From Scytalidium lignicola (taxonomy: Eukaryota > Ascomycota > Leotiomycetes), in assembly GCA_002812745.2 (NCBI GenBank), contig NCSJ02000089.1, forward strand, positions 62,001 through 126,000: DNA of 64,000 nt, read 5' to 3'. The notes beneath the pieces are model-generated. The model saw nothing but the letters and a program-made list of their open reading frames with translations, searched no databases and had not been told where the DNA came from. Position numbers and translations under genes: made by a program. Of this stretch, positions 11,801 to 23,167 are shown piece after piece (the stretch's first letter is position 1; each line of letters opens with the position of its first letter).

Positions 11801-14800
11801 TTGTGTACAGCTCGTTCTTCAGCCTTAGATCATTCTCCACCTTCCACGTGATTCTCGCTCGAGGCACAACAATTTCAAGGAGATCAATGGGATCCCAGTG
11901 AACACGAATTGCTACATTCCGGTAGCCAAAGAATCTTATATGATCGCGGTGCAAGTCATGTGGGCAAAACCCAGCTCTCAGATGGAGCTCTGTGCTCCAG
12001 AAAGAAAGCTCGAGATATTTTCCAAAAGAGTACTTCCAGGTACTCTCTGACATGGGCATGACTTGAGTCTCCTTTTTACAGGCCTTGCAGTAACTCCACA
12101 TTAAGATCGAATCCTGTAATCCTGGTATCTTACACGGATATTTCTCTACCAGAACCGTTATGCGAGCCTCACCATGAACGTATGTTCGATGATGTTCAGA
12201 CATCTTCCGATCACAACCATTTGATGTGCAGATACTGTTTGCGCTTAAACAAAGATCTTCAACATACTGTCCGAGTGTACAGTCGGGATCAAAATCGCGA
12301 GAGTTCTCATTATAGAATGCTAACGCGAGCAACTCGGGTCCAGCGCAAGGAATTGAGGTCTCGGTACACACAACGGTATAGAGGACGACGATGTTCTGGT
12401 GGGCGAAGGGATCAAATAAGTTGATGTTTGCTTGAATATAATTCTCCCATTGTCGTGTCTGAGTCTGATAATTGTGCAGAGCTTTATCATACTCAGCGTC
12501 ATGGACTGCATGCAACACTTCCATGATCTGTTTGGGTGCACGATTGACAGTTTCATGTACCATTTCCGGCTTGATGAGCTCGAACTTCTGGGATTTCGAT
12601 TTTTCTGTGTCTGTCTGTTCCTCGAAATAGTCTTGGTCTCGCAATCTTTTGAAATAAACTAACCTTCGCTCCTGTTCTCTTGTTCTCATAAGAAGGTATG
12701 GCTGTGAAAACTTTACAAATGGCGATGCCGATAAAATTTTAGTCTGGTGTTTCGCAACCATGTCACTATAGAATGTAGGCATTGGAACATCTTCAGGCAG
12801 TAGATCCTCCTTAGTTCCATGTGCTCCATGTGCATGAGAAGCATGTGCAGATATCAATTTCGGAGTTTCAGGTTGTGCTGAAGATCCAATGTGATCCTTC
12901 GCTGCGGTATTCTGTGATGGAGTAGGGTCGCTGGCTTTGGCGTCATTGTTATCAGGTGGTACAGGCTTGACATCATTGTCTTCGCGAGTAGCAGCTGAGT
13001 TTTGAATATTCTTCGGAAATCCATTACTATCAAGAGCAGCCTGTAACTTCTCACTTGCTGCAGCAACAGTATCTTTGGAAGTCTCAAATGCTTTAGGATC
13101 TTGAATAGCCTGTGTCTCTTCTTCCCTGGATGGTGACACTTTGCCTCCAGTATTTGTTGCAGAGGGTATAAGGACGAACTCGTCCCGCATTAAGCAAGTC
13201 TCGAGCTTCAGATTGTAGACGACGTAGACCATAAACTCTGTTATCCGTTTCATTTTTGAAAGAATAGGCATGCTTGCTCCTCTTAGGGTGATAGTACAGC
13301 CCAAATCTTTTGGACAGCCGGAAATATACATATATGTCTTTTTCTTGCCAGGGATGTCATCGTGGACATAGGTCTTGACATCGAAAGCGGCGCTCTTACC
13401 AATATGAACCGGTTTAAGAGCAACCATATCTATGGAAGATATTATTTCAGTCTGCGCGCATCGAGATACTGCCTCGATGACAGACTGTTTTACGTTGTAG
13501 GCAACCGCTATACCAGAATCTGCTAGATATTGAAGAGCAAGTCCTGAGATATGTTTCTGGACAAGTAGGAGCTGGGGCCGGAGAGAAGCGATACGATTCA
13601 CCATATTTCGAAGAAAATCTTTCTCCTGAGCAATGACTGGTTCAAGGCTCATGAACTGAGACTGGTGTCGTGAATATTCAATTGGGAATGAGACGATAAC
13701 GATCCTCGGGTTTGATATACTTCGCGGCATAGTCTTGAGAGCAAGCTTCTTTGTAAATACCACACCAGACACGTAGGAAGTATCACCTGGCTTTCCGCCA
13801 GGGATTTTCTTCAACTTCACATAGTGTCTAATATCAATATCATCACCACGGCGGACGTCTGGATTTACATCATCTGTACACTGGAGAAGGATTGGCATTA
13901 GAGCCTTTTCCCAGGAGGGAACATTTGGAATGTTGGCATCTTCTAGTAGCTGGTGTAATAGTTTTTGGACATGTTGTAGACTGGCGCTATTCAACTCAAC
14001 TGCGGGCGCTCTGCTTTCTACCATAGATGCACTTCTTGTCATCTTAGAATGCCCACGAACTGGAGTAGAGGGGTCCGAAGAATTTTCTATGACAATCTCG
14101 TCTAAGTTGGCATATGATTGTCCGAAAATTGGAGACTTGGTCTGCCTCGGAGAAGCGCGCTGGTGATGTAGAATGTTACTTGCAGCACTGAGGTTGCGCC
14201 GTCGGGATTGTCGAGTGAATGGCCCTGTAGAAGAACCTGTACCAACATCCTCCATACCACGACTACTAAAGCTGAGGGCGCTAGCTCCCTTCTCTCCAGC
14301 CCTTGCTCTGTGCCTTTTACTTCCGCTTAGAAGTGAGCCAAACCCAGTCCTGTCATTCTCATGATTGTGATCAGTGATATTGCTATTCAAAGTGGCAAAG
14401 ATACTCATTTGCTCATCTGCACTGGAGCCTTCATCGGACATATAGGGCGCTAAATCTGGATCAATAATATTATCATCATGGAAAGCGGGAAGTCGGCTCT
14501 TCTTTGACACTCCTTCGGCCTCGGTGCGATGGAAAGGTGCTCGATCTTCCATAGTAGGCTTTAGTCGGCCAAAACTGTGCTTGGGCAGATGCCGTCTATG
14601 TCCTGATGATGCAGGCCGTCCAATTCCGGAAATTGGTTTTGATGATCTTGAAGAGCCTGGGCGAATGAGCTGTTGTGCATCTATTTCCAATACTGCTGAG
14701 CGTCTGTTTGCGGATTCTCCGATCCTTCTGGCTGCCGGAATGGCCATCATCGGAGTAGCTAATGGTCGTAATTCATCCTCTCCATCGAGTTTCTCTTGTG

Positions 14801-16508
14801 AATTATTTTGGTTTGCAACTTCGCTAGCTTCGGCGTGTAAAGCGTCCAGATTTTCCTGTTGCGGCTGCGAGAAGTCCAGTATTTCTGATTCCATGTCAGA
14901 GTCATCCGAACCACTGCTATCATGCCTTCGGTTGATGATGTTAAGGCAAGTTTTGCACACTCTCAAGGACCCCTGGACACCAAATCGCTGTCCTGGAATT
15001 ATTGAGGTGCACTTGGAATCGAAGATGCATCCACAAGTCCGGCAATGATGTTTGCGTCTAAATGCGGAGAATGCATCTCCACAAAGAAAGCATTCTTTAC
15101 ATATATCATCGGCCATCCAAAACTCCTTACTGTAGACCTGTTTTCTCATTTGCTCAAGTCTTGCATTAACAGTCTCGGGAGGTCGTTCATTCGATAATAG
15201 ACCTGGGATGCGTAAGTTGTTAAGGTATCCGCCTGAGCGCCCATCATCGCCAATCAGCGAGTCATGGAGACCGCTATTATGGCTAGATGCACGATCAATA
15301 GTAGCGTCAGCAGTGCTCCTGTCACTTGATGATGCCCTAGAGGCTTGATATCCTGGTAGGTGTGACTGGGTAATACGTTCGATAGCTGTAGGTCGTTTCG
15401 TGGGCTCTGGAACTGTGATCCGTGAAGCCGCCGTAGCATTCAACCGAGTTGCATCTGAAGCTTTTATCGATGACAATACAGAGGAGGCACTGCTTGGTGC
15501 AGCGGTGCTCTTAGTCCTGTTCCCATTTATTCCATCAATCCCTACTAGAGAATCGACCTCACTAGCCCTTCTCAGTGAATCGGCATCGAGGTGTATCGAG
15601 TTGGTACTACCATCTGGATCTTCCACCCTCACTTCCAATGCACCGTCGAGTGAATACTGATCACTCATTCTAGATTTTCTTAGATGAGGTTCACCAAAAC
15701 CAAATGATGAATTATCTGTGATAGCGGAAATCCCTTCTAGTTTCTCTGTTCCCGCTTTCTTTCCAGACCTAGTAGTATTCTCAGACTCCATTACACCGGG
15801 CAGCCTGTGACTGGTGTCCCCGTCCTTGAACGCATTGACATTGATGGGTGCCACTGTAGGTGTTACCGGGGTTGACGCTGTAGCTTTGGACATTGGGGCA
15901 ATGGCAGGTCTGATGGATGCGGAAGATTTAGACACGGCTGTCGACCCAGTGGATGCTTTAGATAGTCTGGCTACCTGTGGCTGCGTATCTGAAGCATGTG
16001 GCACGAATGATAAAGCTGTAGGAGATTGCAACCTAGAAGACGCGGCTGAGGCCTGTGGGGAAGACACTGTGACTATACTCTCATCTCTGCTGGGCACAGT
16101 CGAGCCTCGAGTTGTGGGCGTTAGGGTACCTTGACTCTTGACCGATACGCTCTCAAAACTTTCACTATCCCCTCTGGTTGACGCCGCCACGGCCTTGTCT
16201 TTTCCACCTCCGACTGCATCTCGAAGTCGATTGTATAAACCACTCAAACCATGTTGCATAAGATCTCCAGTTATGCCCTTATTTTCTGTGTTTGAAGAAG
16301 AAGATGGAGGAGGTGCAAATTCATTGAATGTAGTCAAAGTTTCAGAATGGGAGGCCGTATTGTGTATTTGATCCAAAGCTTGAGCCAGCTGCTCTTTATC
16401 GGCCGGAGCAAAACCCGAGAGCGACATCACAGAACCTCGACGAGACTGCACACCGAGAGGATGCATGGATGTCGGTGGAGGCGACTTGGGGTTATTGTTG
16501 GAAGACAT
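8847..16508 (-). CDS. FAB1: 1-phosphatidylinositol-3-phosphate 5-kinase (Fab1/PIKfyve)
   Basis: Phosphorylates PI3P to PI(3,5)P2 on endosomes and the vacuole, controlling vacuole size and retrograde traffic. One uninterrupted frame of 2553 aa. Domains in order: a disordered Ser/Thr-rich N-terminus; a FYVE zinc finger at about 465-530 (CKECFLCGDAF, RRKHHCRTCG, RVCKTCL) that binds PI3P; a TCP-1/Cpn60-like chaperonin domain at about 870-1130 (LLLVQKHISGLALQYL); a Cys-rich Fab1-specific region at about 1380-1490 (SYCKACKKETQVMPMS); long disordered linkers; and a C-terminal PIPK kinase domain at about 2250-2510 with FDLKGSMRNRK, DVMDYSLMVAVDE and GIIDVVRTYTWDKK. Slightly longer than yeast Fab1 (2278 aa) because of the linkers. 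Divergent from the telomere-protein gene across 814 bases. Start MSSNNNPK is the first in-frame ATG. Confidence 0.97.
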   Translation of the reverse strand: MSSNNNPKSPPPTSMHPLGVQSRRGSVMSLSGFAPADKEQLAQALDQIHNTASHSETLTTFNEFAPPPSSSSNTENKGITGDLMQHGLSGLYNRLRDAVGGGKDKAVAASTRGDSESFESVSVKSQGTLTPTTRGSTVPSRDESIVTVSSPQASAASSRLQSPTALSFVPHASDTQPQVARLSKASTGSTAVSKSSASIRPAIAPMSKATASTPVTPTVAPINVNAFKDGDTSHRLPGVMESENTTRSGKKAGTEKLEGISAITDNSSFGFGEPHLRKSRMSDQYSLDGALEVRVEDPDGSTNSIHLDADSLRRASEVDSLVGIDGINGNRTKSTAAPSSASSVLSSIKASDATRLNATAASRITVPEPTKRPTAIERITQSHLPGYQASRASSSDRSTADATIDRASSHNSGLHDSLIGDDGRSGGYLNNLRIPGLLSNERPPETVNARLEQMRKQVYSKEFWMADDICKECFLCGDAFSAFRRKHHCRTCGCIFDSKCTSIIPGQRFGVQGSLRVCKTCLNIINRRHDSSGSDDSDMESEILDFSQPQQENLDALHAEASEVANQNNSQEKLDGEDELRPLATPMMAIPAARRIGESANRRSAVLEIDAQQLIRPGSSRSSKPISGIGRPASSGHRRHLPKHSFGRLKPTMEDRAPFHRTEAEGVSKKSRLPAFHDDNIIDPDLAPYMSDEGSSADEQMSIFATLNSNITDHNHENDRTGFGSLLSGSKRHRARAGEKGASALSFSSRGMEDVGTGSSTGPFTRQSRRRNLSAASNILHHQRASPRQTKSPIFGQSYANLDEIVIENSSDPSTPVRGHSKMTRSASMVESRAPAVELNSASLQHVQKLLHQLLEDANIPNVPSWEKALMPILLQCTDDVNPDVRRGDDIDIRHYVKLKKIPGGKPGDTSYVSGVVFTKKLALKTMPRSISNPRIVIVSFPIEYSRHQSQFMSLEPVIAQEKDFLRNMVNRIASLRPQLLLVQKHISGLALQYLADSGIAVAYNVKQSVIEAVSRCAQTEIISSIDMVALKPVHIGKSAAFDVKTYVHDDIPGKKKTYMYISGCPKDLGCTITLRGASMPILSKMKRITEFMVYVVYNLKLETCLMRDEFVLIPSATNTGGKVSPSREEETQAIQDPKAFETSKDTVAAASEKLQAALDSNGFPKNIQNSAATREDNDVKPVPPDNNDAKASDPTPSQNTAAKDHIGSSAQPETPKLISAHASHAHGAHGTKEDLLPEDVPMPTFYSDMVAKHQTKILSASPFVKFSQPYLLMRTREQERRLVYFKRLRDQDYFEEQTDTEKSKSQKFELIKPEMVHETVNRAPKQIMEVLHAVHDAEYDKALHNYQTQTRQWENYIQANINLFDPFAHQNIVVLYTVVCTETSIPCAGPELLALAFYNENSRDFDPDCTLGQYVEDLCLSANSICTSNGCDRKMSEHHRTYVHGEARITVLVEKYPCKIPGLQDSILMWSYCKACKKETQVMPMSESTWKYSFGKYLELSFWSTELHLRAGFCPHDLHRDHIRFFGYRNVAIRVHWDPIDLLEIVVPRARITWKVENDLRLKNELYTKIDERWNRFMNSVKARIKGINVDSVAAEKAEACKAEIERLTKKANEDHVALLHKLQDKYVGSKYYEVIPLNRAMRAMQEKVVEWDTAFADFDNNFFPSEKDIRRLAALQLKKMFMDREESSTSLPSLDSGDITTDTDEKSTGISSEVTRESSTLSTVPQGEGQDSFTSVENSIDQKPESATLEIELKTFPTDVPASPHPDPELERMEPLDLAMPMLDEPTNMFLSEATSLQKAPSPIIAPQTAENLLVAEPLSRSTLTERVENLRRQSHGIPNEPSSPIATEISGIPRPVGPLRRSGLAVSPPIVRTQSQPTATMRRLNSGPSKLGLKYGESKLVPDALPGPSDPKFAESAKADKKLSDRLGLGALKSNRKPAHSLIPRSANSNRKGSKVSALAKHWEQLSREFEKERLRDKEQRAKKVSQARAFPKASSKPKVSVYKDVYDAVEERGPPEEPPEEPKPVPTPEIQKDISTVVDDVEPLTPIPQDDESPVEAPSDHFEPTEDAATETEVDHGQPAVSQTGSDDEWLASEVDNSLIDDDNTPNMDESGESLNTGKSIELPEELPKHEKTSLMKMLTNFWAERSASGWTSLDYPMNFTDHVFQDSDVIVREDEPSSLIAFALSSQDYKDKLAKIRGDGRLNSEQARSSAPAELDSADLCKDGVDEAEVETSLLRATGTHLAYSYEDATAKMQCKIFFAEQFDAVRRKCGVADRIVESLSRCLKWDSKGGKTKSVFLKTLDDRLVLKSLSPIETQAFLRFAPAYFNIMAEALFHDLPTVIAKMFGFYQVAIKNPYTGTELKLDLLLMENLFYDRSPNRIFDLKGSMRNRKIQSTGEQNEVLLDENMVEFIYESPLFAREHSKKLLRAAIFNDTLFLQRNDVMDYSLMVAVDEARKELVVGIIDVVRTYTWDKKLESWIKDRGFAGGGRNRPTVTSPKEYKSRFREAMNRYILQAPNSWYQWQQFETRSQVEIKNKPVDERPDNEAAT

Positions 16509-17322
16509 CTCAGTAGATGGTCAAGAAGCTGCCGGCGGAGATAGTGAATCTCCCCGACAGCTGAAGGCGGAGCGCAGACAATAGAATTGTTTGCTTCAAC
16601 AGCCGAGAAATGCCGGATTATTTAAAGATGTCAAGATGCGTATTTGGTTGTTGCCGATCGCGCATGTTTCTGCTTCATCTATTAGATACCTTCCTCGATA
16701 GCTTCTTGTAGCTGCAACTAGGACGAACCTCTGGATTTTGGCGGCATGTTGTGCCATGACTGACCATGGTCACGGAGATATAGGAGCGCACGACATCTCA
16801 TCTGTGTAGTTGTATTAGAGATTTCACGATCTGGCTCATTCAAGTAAGAGAAAGTTTGTTGAATAGTATTCCTAGGCAGTTATCTCCAGCTAGGGTTCCC
16901 AAAGGTTCCTGCGCGCTTGGGGGCATGACATGTCATAGTACGGTGGCGATTCAGCACAATGTGGCAACGCCAACCGACTTATGCATAATACCCCACATGC
17001 TAGCGTCACGGTACTTTTACAGTATCGTGCTGATTAAGCTTGGCGTGCTTGGATAATATTTAGAGTGGCGGCACAACGAACGACGCGTCAGGGATGTCGG
17101 CCGCGTCAAACAAAGAAACCTCTCTAATGCATTCACTAGTCAACTATTCCGTACAATTTTGACTTCCAGACTTCAATGCGCCCAACTACTCCATGGCAAG
17201 CCCCGATTAAAGCAACCGGAGCTCCTGTCTGCAAATGTAGTGGCTTATGAGTTAAGTATGGTTACACCTCAGTGATGCCATTCAAAACTCTTTGAATTCT
17301 AGCAACCTCGCTGTAATTCAAC
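16509..17322. promoter_or_regulatory. Divergent intergenic region between FAB1 and the TPP1-like gene
   Basis: 814 bases between two head-to-head start codons, so it should hold both promoters. GC-normal, with no coding frame of consequence. Individual regulatory elements were not recognised. Confidence 0.45.
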
Positions 17323-20300
17323 ATGACTGCCGTGGTGCGCTCCTGGATTGCTCCGGTGGCACTTGATGAACTGCAAAATTCTTTAACCTGGCTTCAGACT
17401 GAATACCTCCTTGCCCAAGAAAATACATGCAACAAGATCCAGTATAGGTCAGGCAAGCTTTGGATTCACATCCAAAAACCCAAGTGTATTCAACTTGTTG
17501 AAGTCAGCGTTTTAGGATTTCTCTAACTAATTAGATTGTAATACTAACATCCTCAACAGTTCATAACGCCAAATAGGCCGACTTTCACTGCCATCACTTC
17601 TGATGGCACGTCCAGCATCCGGGCAAGCTTCAGTGAAGCGTCGACAAAGTCCTTTGAAAAGAAACATGGCCGAAAATTCGATGAATTAACAAGTGGCGGG
17701 ATATGCAAAATTACTGATTTCTATTTTGTAAGTACGACGCTTCGCTGACAACGGTGTGCTCAATGAGTGGCTAACTCCAAGTTAAGGTGCTGAACCCAAA
17801 AGCCAAACCAAGGCGCCGGTTGACCATCAATGTAATAAACTTTGAGTTAATAGGCGGCGAAGGCTCTGTGACTTTTGGGGAACTGAGAGATATCGAGGTG
17901 CAACCAAATATCAGTGATGCTTTAGGGTCCATTCTCTCTATTCTTCCTACGCTAGAACCTGGAGAAGCAATTCGCCCCCTGATACGCTCAAGTAGCAGCT
18001 CTCCCTTCCCACAATCGCTGAACAAAGAAAAATTTCCTGGATCCTCTTCCAATGCAATGTTCTCCACTCAGCTGCCAGGCAAGACAGATAGTCGAGCATT
18101 AAATTGCCAACTAAAGCAAAGTCATACAAAATCAGTTGAAAATCTGCTCTCCGTTCTGATCATGGCACAAAATCGCACGAAAGATAATACTATAACACTT
18201 GCAAAAGCAGGCCCCCCCACCCTGCATATTAGTCCTTCAGAGGTACCATTAGAGCATTCCCAACCTGGATCCCAGGTAAAAGCTCTCTCAAAATCCCCGG
18301 AGATTCTGCCATTTGATGGTAAATTTGCGGGTCTTTGTGCAACAGGCGATAATAATGCGTCACAATTGCCGGAATTTTTGAATAAAGTTAATAATGGAGA
18401 TACTAGTGAGGACAATTTTACAGCAAGGGATAAGCAAAACGTACCTTATGAGAGCAAAAAAGTTAATAAGCAGAAAGATGCAAGCCCAAAAGCAGCTAAT
18501 GCCGAGATTAACCACAGCCAAACTGGAATTGCCAGCATAAATCGTTCGTCCTCTGAGATAGCGGGATTTCAGTACCCACCAGAACGAAATATTTTCGAGG
18601 GTCTTAAACGGATTCCAAGGAACTATGTGCGTATCCCTAAGGACCAACGGCGTTTGTTGGATGACAATTCTTCCTGGATACAACTTCGTGAAAGCAGTAG
18701 AGCCAGCCGATTAAACCTCCCACCAAAGGTTTTGGATACCTTGGTTTATTTTAATTCCCGGTCTGGACATGAAGATCATGATCAGAATATCAATCCAGAA
18801 AGTGGGGGGTCCGAATTGGAAGAAGAAGCTGATCTATATGAAAGGAATTCTCAGGAACTAGAAAGAGAGGATGAACGAGGGCTTAATTCGATAGGCACTA
18901 TTAAGAAGATTGAATCCAAAGTAGAAAAATTCGAAGACTTACCTTCGATCAGTAATAGTCCCCGCATTGACAAGGACTTCCATAAATCGACAGGACCAAG
19001 TCAGACAGAAGGAAATTTGCAACTTGTTACAATTTCAACCCCTATCCAAGACGAGGAAGAAAGCAATGAAGGGGATGTATCTTGGGCCCCAAGCCCTGTG
19101 GAACATCTGAAACCCATCACCAACGAGGAAACATACAATCTCCGGACATCTTATTCACCATCGATTCAAAATCTGTCTAGACAGACTCAAGAAAGCGGGA
19201 CCAGTGGTGAATTACCTAGTTCATCAAAGCAAGTGCTAGTTCCTGCCAGCGGGACTGACATTCACAAGGAACAAATCATGAGTTCGGCTCCTTCAATTTC
19301 AAGTCATGCAAATCCTGCATCAGATATTGTTCTATCATCTAATACTGCTATAGAGATAGACCGCATAAAGCCGCACTACGGGGCGTTGTCTACAAACCCC
19401 ATAGGTTACTCAGAGTCCTCTAGTGATGAAGAGGAAATGGAATTAGTAGTTCCTCATACAGTCGATGACCCCTTTGATCCGAACGTTATAGATAGGAGCA
19501 AACTTCAGGCCAAGAGTCAAACCCTTTCATCAAATTCATCCCAGAAAACTCCCATGGCTCAAGTGAAGCAAACACCATTCGGTGGACACCTTCGGGATAC
19601 GCCTAGGAGACGTCTGTTTGAGGGGACAGAGCGTCGCTTACATAGCAGTCAAAAACAGAGCAGTGGAGATACATTCTCTGACCCAGTTATTCCCTGTACC
19701 TTTGCGGATCGGTCAATTGGTTATGCTGAACTATCTGTTCTTCCCTCCCTAAAAAGCGGACGAAGTGAGGGTCTTGAAAAAGAGGGTATAACTCTAAGCT
19801 ATTCACCACAACATTCTTCTGTCGTAAATGAAGAGGGGAATGGAGATGACGAGAATGGCGACCGACGTTCCTTGCCAACCATGAGTTCTCAAATAGGAAC
19901 CAGTTCCTTTGATAGTACTGTTACGAAAGCGCAGTCGTTGCGATCACCAGTTGAAGAGAACATAGAAGCTCTCTCAGAAGAGTGTGAGGAAGGTTGGCCA
20001 GGAACCAAACTAGAAACGCCAAATGATGAACAGACGCCCTCTACGTCAAATAACTTCCATTCTACAGATGAGAAACCTTCAACTGAAATAGGGCACGAAA
20101 GTGATGGGAACCACTCCCGTATATCCTCCGATGCAGCTATGAGCGCCCGGAAACGCAGCAACGAAAATTCTCAAAATGAGGACTACCATATCCCGCTCAA
20201 ACGCCGAAGGATTATGAAGGTTAGAGAACTAAAATTTAGCTCACAAGAGCAGGTAAACCAGGATCCGAGTGAGATGGCAAGAGCAAACAGACTCAACTTT

Positions 20301-21887
20301 ATTAGAGGATTATCTGCCGAGGAGGATCAAAATAGGCCCATTGATCTTGATCCGAGCCATATAAATGTCCCAGACACAAAATCCGTATCTCTTCCCGAAC
20401 CGCAGTATGGGGTAAATCCAGAAAAGGTTTCTTCGAGGACAGCATTTGATAGAGTCAAAGAGTCGTCCTTGGTTGCTTCGAGTCCTAAGATAGAGGATTC
20501 AGCCCCACTTGCAACTCGGCTTCTTCAAGATAAAAACATTACTCAAACTCAGGAGGATTTTAGATTTACTTCTATAAATTCTACCAATCAAAACATCTCT
20601 AATGAACGGAATTTCCATATAGCACCTGCAGGAACAAACTTGCTCAAGGAATACAAATCCACGTATCCCACCTTTCTTCAATCCGAACTATCAATCCTTA
20701 GAGCATGTGTTTACTTGGAATGGCTTATCAGTCAACAGAAAGCACCTCATCCTTATTTATGGGATGACTTCATCCACGCATTCTGCACGCAATATGTTCA
20801 ATACATCAGAAGTCTCTCCAAGGAAGAAAAAGGCGAGGCAATTTCTGGAATAGAATTCTATAATAAGGAAATTAGCAGCCCTGTATTTCTCTCTCGAGTC
20901 ATCACGCCAGAAAGTCTCCAGGAAACGTTCTCCATATACCCTAAAGAAACAGAACTCTGGCGCTCGAAATTTCAGTCTCATTCGAAACCCAAGAACAGGA
21001 GTACTCGAAAAAACCGTGATTCATCTCCATCTGGCCAGATACAAGAAACTGAAGGTGAAGGGGCCAGACCTGAAGACGAAGTAGATGATGAACTCAACTC
21101 GACAACAATGAGAGAGATTGTGAACCACACCCGTAGGAAACCATACTTTGAAACCCCCAGTCAGATGATAGATCAAAACAAAAGCAGTTTAGACAGTTCT
21201 TCTCTAGTCGAAACGATAGGGGGGCATTCAAAGACTGCATCTTCAAGAAAGCTCCCATGGCCCAGCCCTAATACTTACCCAAAAGAAATACCAACCAACG
21301 GGATGTATATGGCGTCAAGTTCTTTGGATTCTGCAAGAAGAAGCAATAATGAAGAAGACCTAAGAAGGACTCGTAGGTCTCCACGAAGATCACTGGATTC
21401 GGCAGCTTTGAACAACTCAACAATGCGTACAAATTCGCCAACCCGAGAAACAAGACGTGGCGGATCGCGGTCCTTAGAAGTACAGCATATTTCTCCTCAT
21501 GTGGAGAGGGTAGCTAAACTAAAGGCCACCTCACGGAGGACTATGAGCTTGCCCCATCCTGAGGTGGCTAAAATTTCGAAGTCTACCGAATTGGTCAATC
21601 AGCAGCATAGCTCTGCCTCAAAGATCACATCTGAACGACAGCTGAATAAAAGGGCATCGGACCACAATCGCAGCGTCTCTGCCCCCAAACCACTTGCTCC
21701 GGAAGCTTTGAAAGAGATATCATCATTTAGGGGCTTCATAACTAGTGGAAAGTTCATACGTCGTCGAAGTTCTGCACTTTCATTATCATCGCAGGCATCA
21801 ATGCTAAACTCAACCCCAGATACGGGCTCCAGCAAGAGCCATTCAAAACATGCCGAGCCGGAGACTCAGGCTTGGGGATTTGAGTGA
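17323..21887 (+). CDS. Shelterin TPP1/Est3 (Tpz1-like) OB-domain protein, telomere maintenance
   Basis: The N-terminus (RSWIAPVALDEL; residues 1 to about 160) resembles the TPP1/Est3-type OB fold that recruits telomerase and joins the telomeric single-strand binder to shelterin. Three exons inferred: 17323-17502, 17560-17727, 17787-21887; introns of 57 and 59 nt are GT-AG and phase 0, with junctions QLVE/FITPNRP and TDFYF/VLNPKAK. Product about 1482 aa, roughly three times fission-yeast Tpz1. Beyond the OB fold it is mostly disordered, Ser/acidic-rich, with basic stretches (LKRRRIMKVREL; TRRSPRRSL). One ordered helical patch near residues 1075-1125 (ELSILRACVYLEWLISQQ) could be a partner-binding site. 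The family call rests on the N-terminal domain only; the rest is unassigned. Confidence 0.65.
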
Positions 21888-22303
21888 TATTTAGGAATGT
21901 ATGATATTAATGAATTATGGACAAATGCAAATCTGCTTGGAAATAATTGGCGTATCTAGGGTGGCTTCATGGATTAATGACTATACATCACTAGCTTAAA
22001 TGAATAATATACATAACCCCCTCATATCATTCATGGCCATATAAATAGCGTGGCTAGCTTGTCCTACTATACAACTAGGCTGCACCGGAACATACACGCT
22101 GGGTTTACTGTTAATAGAGGCACAACTCAAATCAGAATAATCGACCTATAATGAGAACCAAATAAGGAAGTATCTCCGGTCTGAAAAACTCACACCTTCT
22201 CACAGTGTGACCACTCCGTATCTGATCGAGTCTGGAAGCTCCAGTGTGGTAAAGCACCGCAACGCCTATTCTTCCACCAGCAAGGTAACTGCTCCACTTT
22301 CTA
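21888..22303. other. Convergent 3' intergenic region
   Basis: Between the 3' ends of the telomere-protein gene (+) and the BolA gene (-). No coding evidence; presumably 3' untranslated sequence. Confidence 0.4.
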
Positions 22304-22735
22304 CTACGCCTGCTCGACAGTAGCCCCTTCAATCACCTCCCCCTTCCCTGCTTCTTCTCTCTCCCTCTGATTCCGTTCCTCCTCTGGGGTTCTAGTCTTT
22401 AACTGCAAAGCATGAATGCCGCCCTCCTTAGCCATCTCCTCCTTTAAAAGCGCATACACCATCCTGTGCCTCGCAGGGTGTGGTTTGGACTTGAACGCTT
22501 CGGATGTGATGACCACTCTGAAATGGGTCTCGGAAGAAGTGCTGCCTTGCATAGCTCTGTGGTGCGAGTGCAGGTGCGAATCATTGTAGATTTCTAGGGA
22601 GCTGGGACGTAGGGCTTCGGTGATCTGGTTGTAGTGGTTAGGATATAGTAATTAAGCGTCTCGACGTCATATATCTTTTGTGGATTGCCCTACCTTTGCG
22701 CGGATAGTATCTTCTAGGGGAGTGCTTGAGGCCAT
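22304..22735 (-). CDS. BolA-like protein (Fe-S cluster / glutaredoxin partner)
   Basis: BolA proteins pair with monothiol glutaredoxins. The mitochondrial members support Fe-S cluster delivery to lipoate synthase and other clients; the cytosolic member acts in iron sensing. Two exons inferred: 22735-22694 (MASSTPLEDTIRAK) and 22624-22304, separated by a 69-nt GT-AG intron with CTAAC; 120 aa. Seen: the BolA core LEIYNDSHLHSHH, ETHFRVVITSEAF, RHRMVYALLKEEM and the GIHALQLKTRTPEE helix. The C-terminal 20 residues are charged and disordered. The sequence looks most like the Bol1/uvi31 type. No obvious mitochondrial presequence is seen in this model. It shares a 432-base divergent promoter region with the acyl-CoA ligase. 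Confidence 0.92.
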
Positions 22736-23167
22736 GGTGGAAAATTGCCGCCTTGCCAATGCAAGAACGGATCTACGAAGCATGAAGAATGGGGAACTAT
22801 GATGCTGTCTGTTCCTGCATCAAATCAAAATCTGATAATTTATTAAAGTTTGGTCCCGAGATCAAGATAGGACCCTTACGAATCACAGTACACGAATTAC
22901 ATACGTTCTACAGCCTTGTGGTATGTACTGTCCTGTGGCTGGAAAAAACATCTGCCGGGCCATTTCGACCTCTCCACATCGGCAAGAAATGCCCCACAGA
23001 ACAAAAAGCTCAATTCGGCCTCCGGGATGCTGCATCCCACATGCACCACCACCGGCAATGCTAAGATCACACCGGGGAATAACATCCGGAAAATAATCCT
23101 AAATTTGTTGGGGGAGGGGGCCTTTTTGTTTGTTGAATTTCCTTCTCCTTCTTCTTCTTTCTTCAAG
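22736..23167. promoter_or_regulatory. Bidirectional promoter region of the BolA and acyl-CoA ligase genes
   Basis: 432 bases between head-to-head start codons. A CT-rich tract (about 23139-23162) lies directly upstream of the ligase start, as often seen in fungal promoters. No specific factor site was identified. Confidence 0.45.

Noticed and set aside
14524..15048. Plus-strand 174-aa frame inside FAB1
   Set aside because: Antisense shadow of the FAB1 frame, with no independent support.
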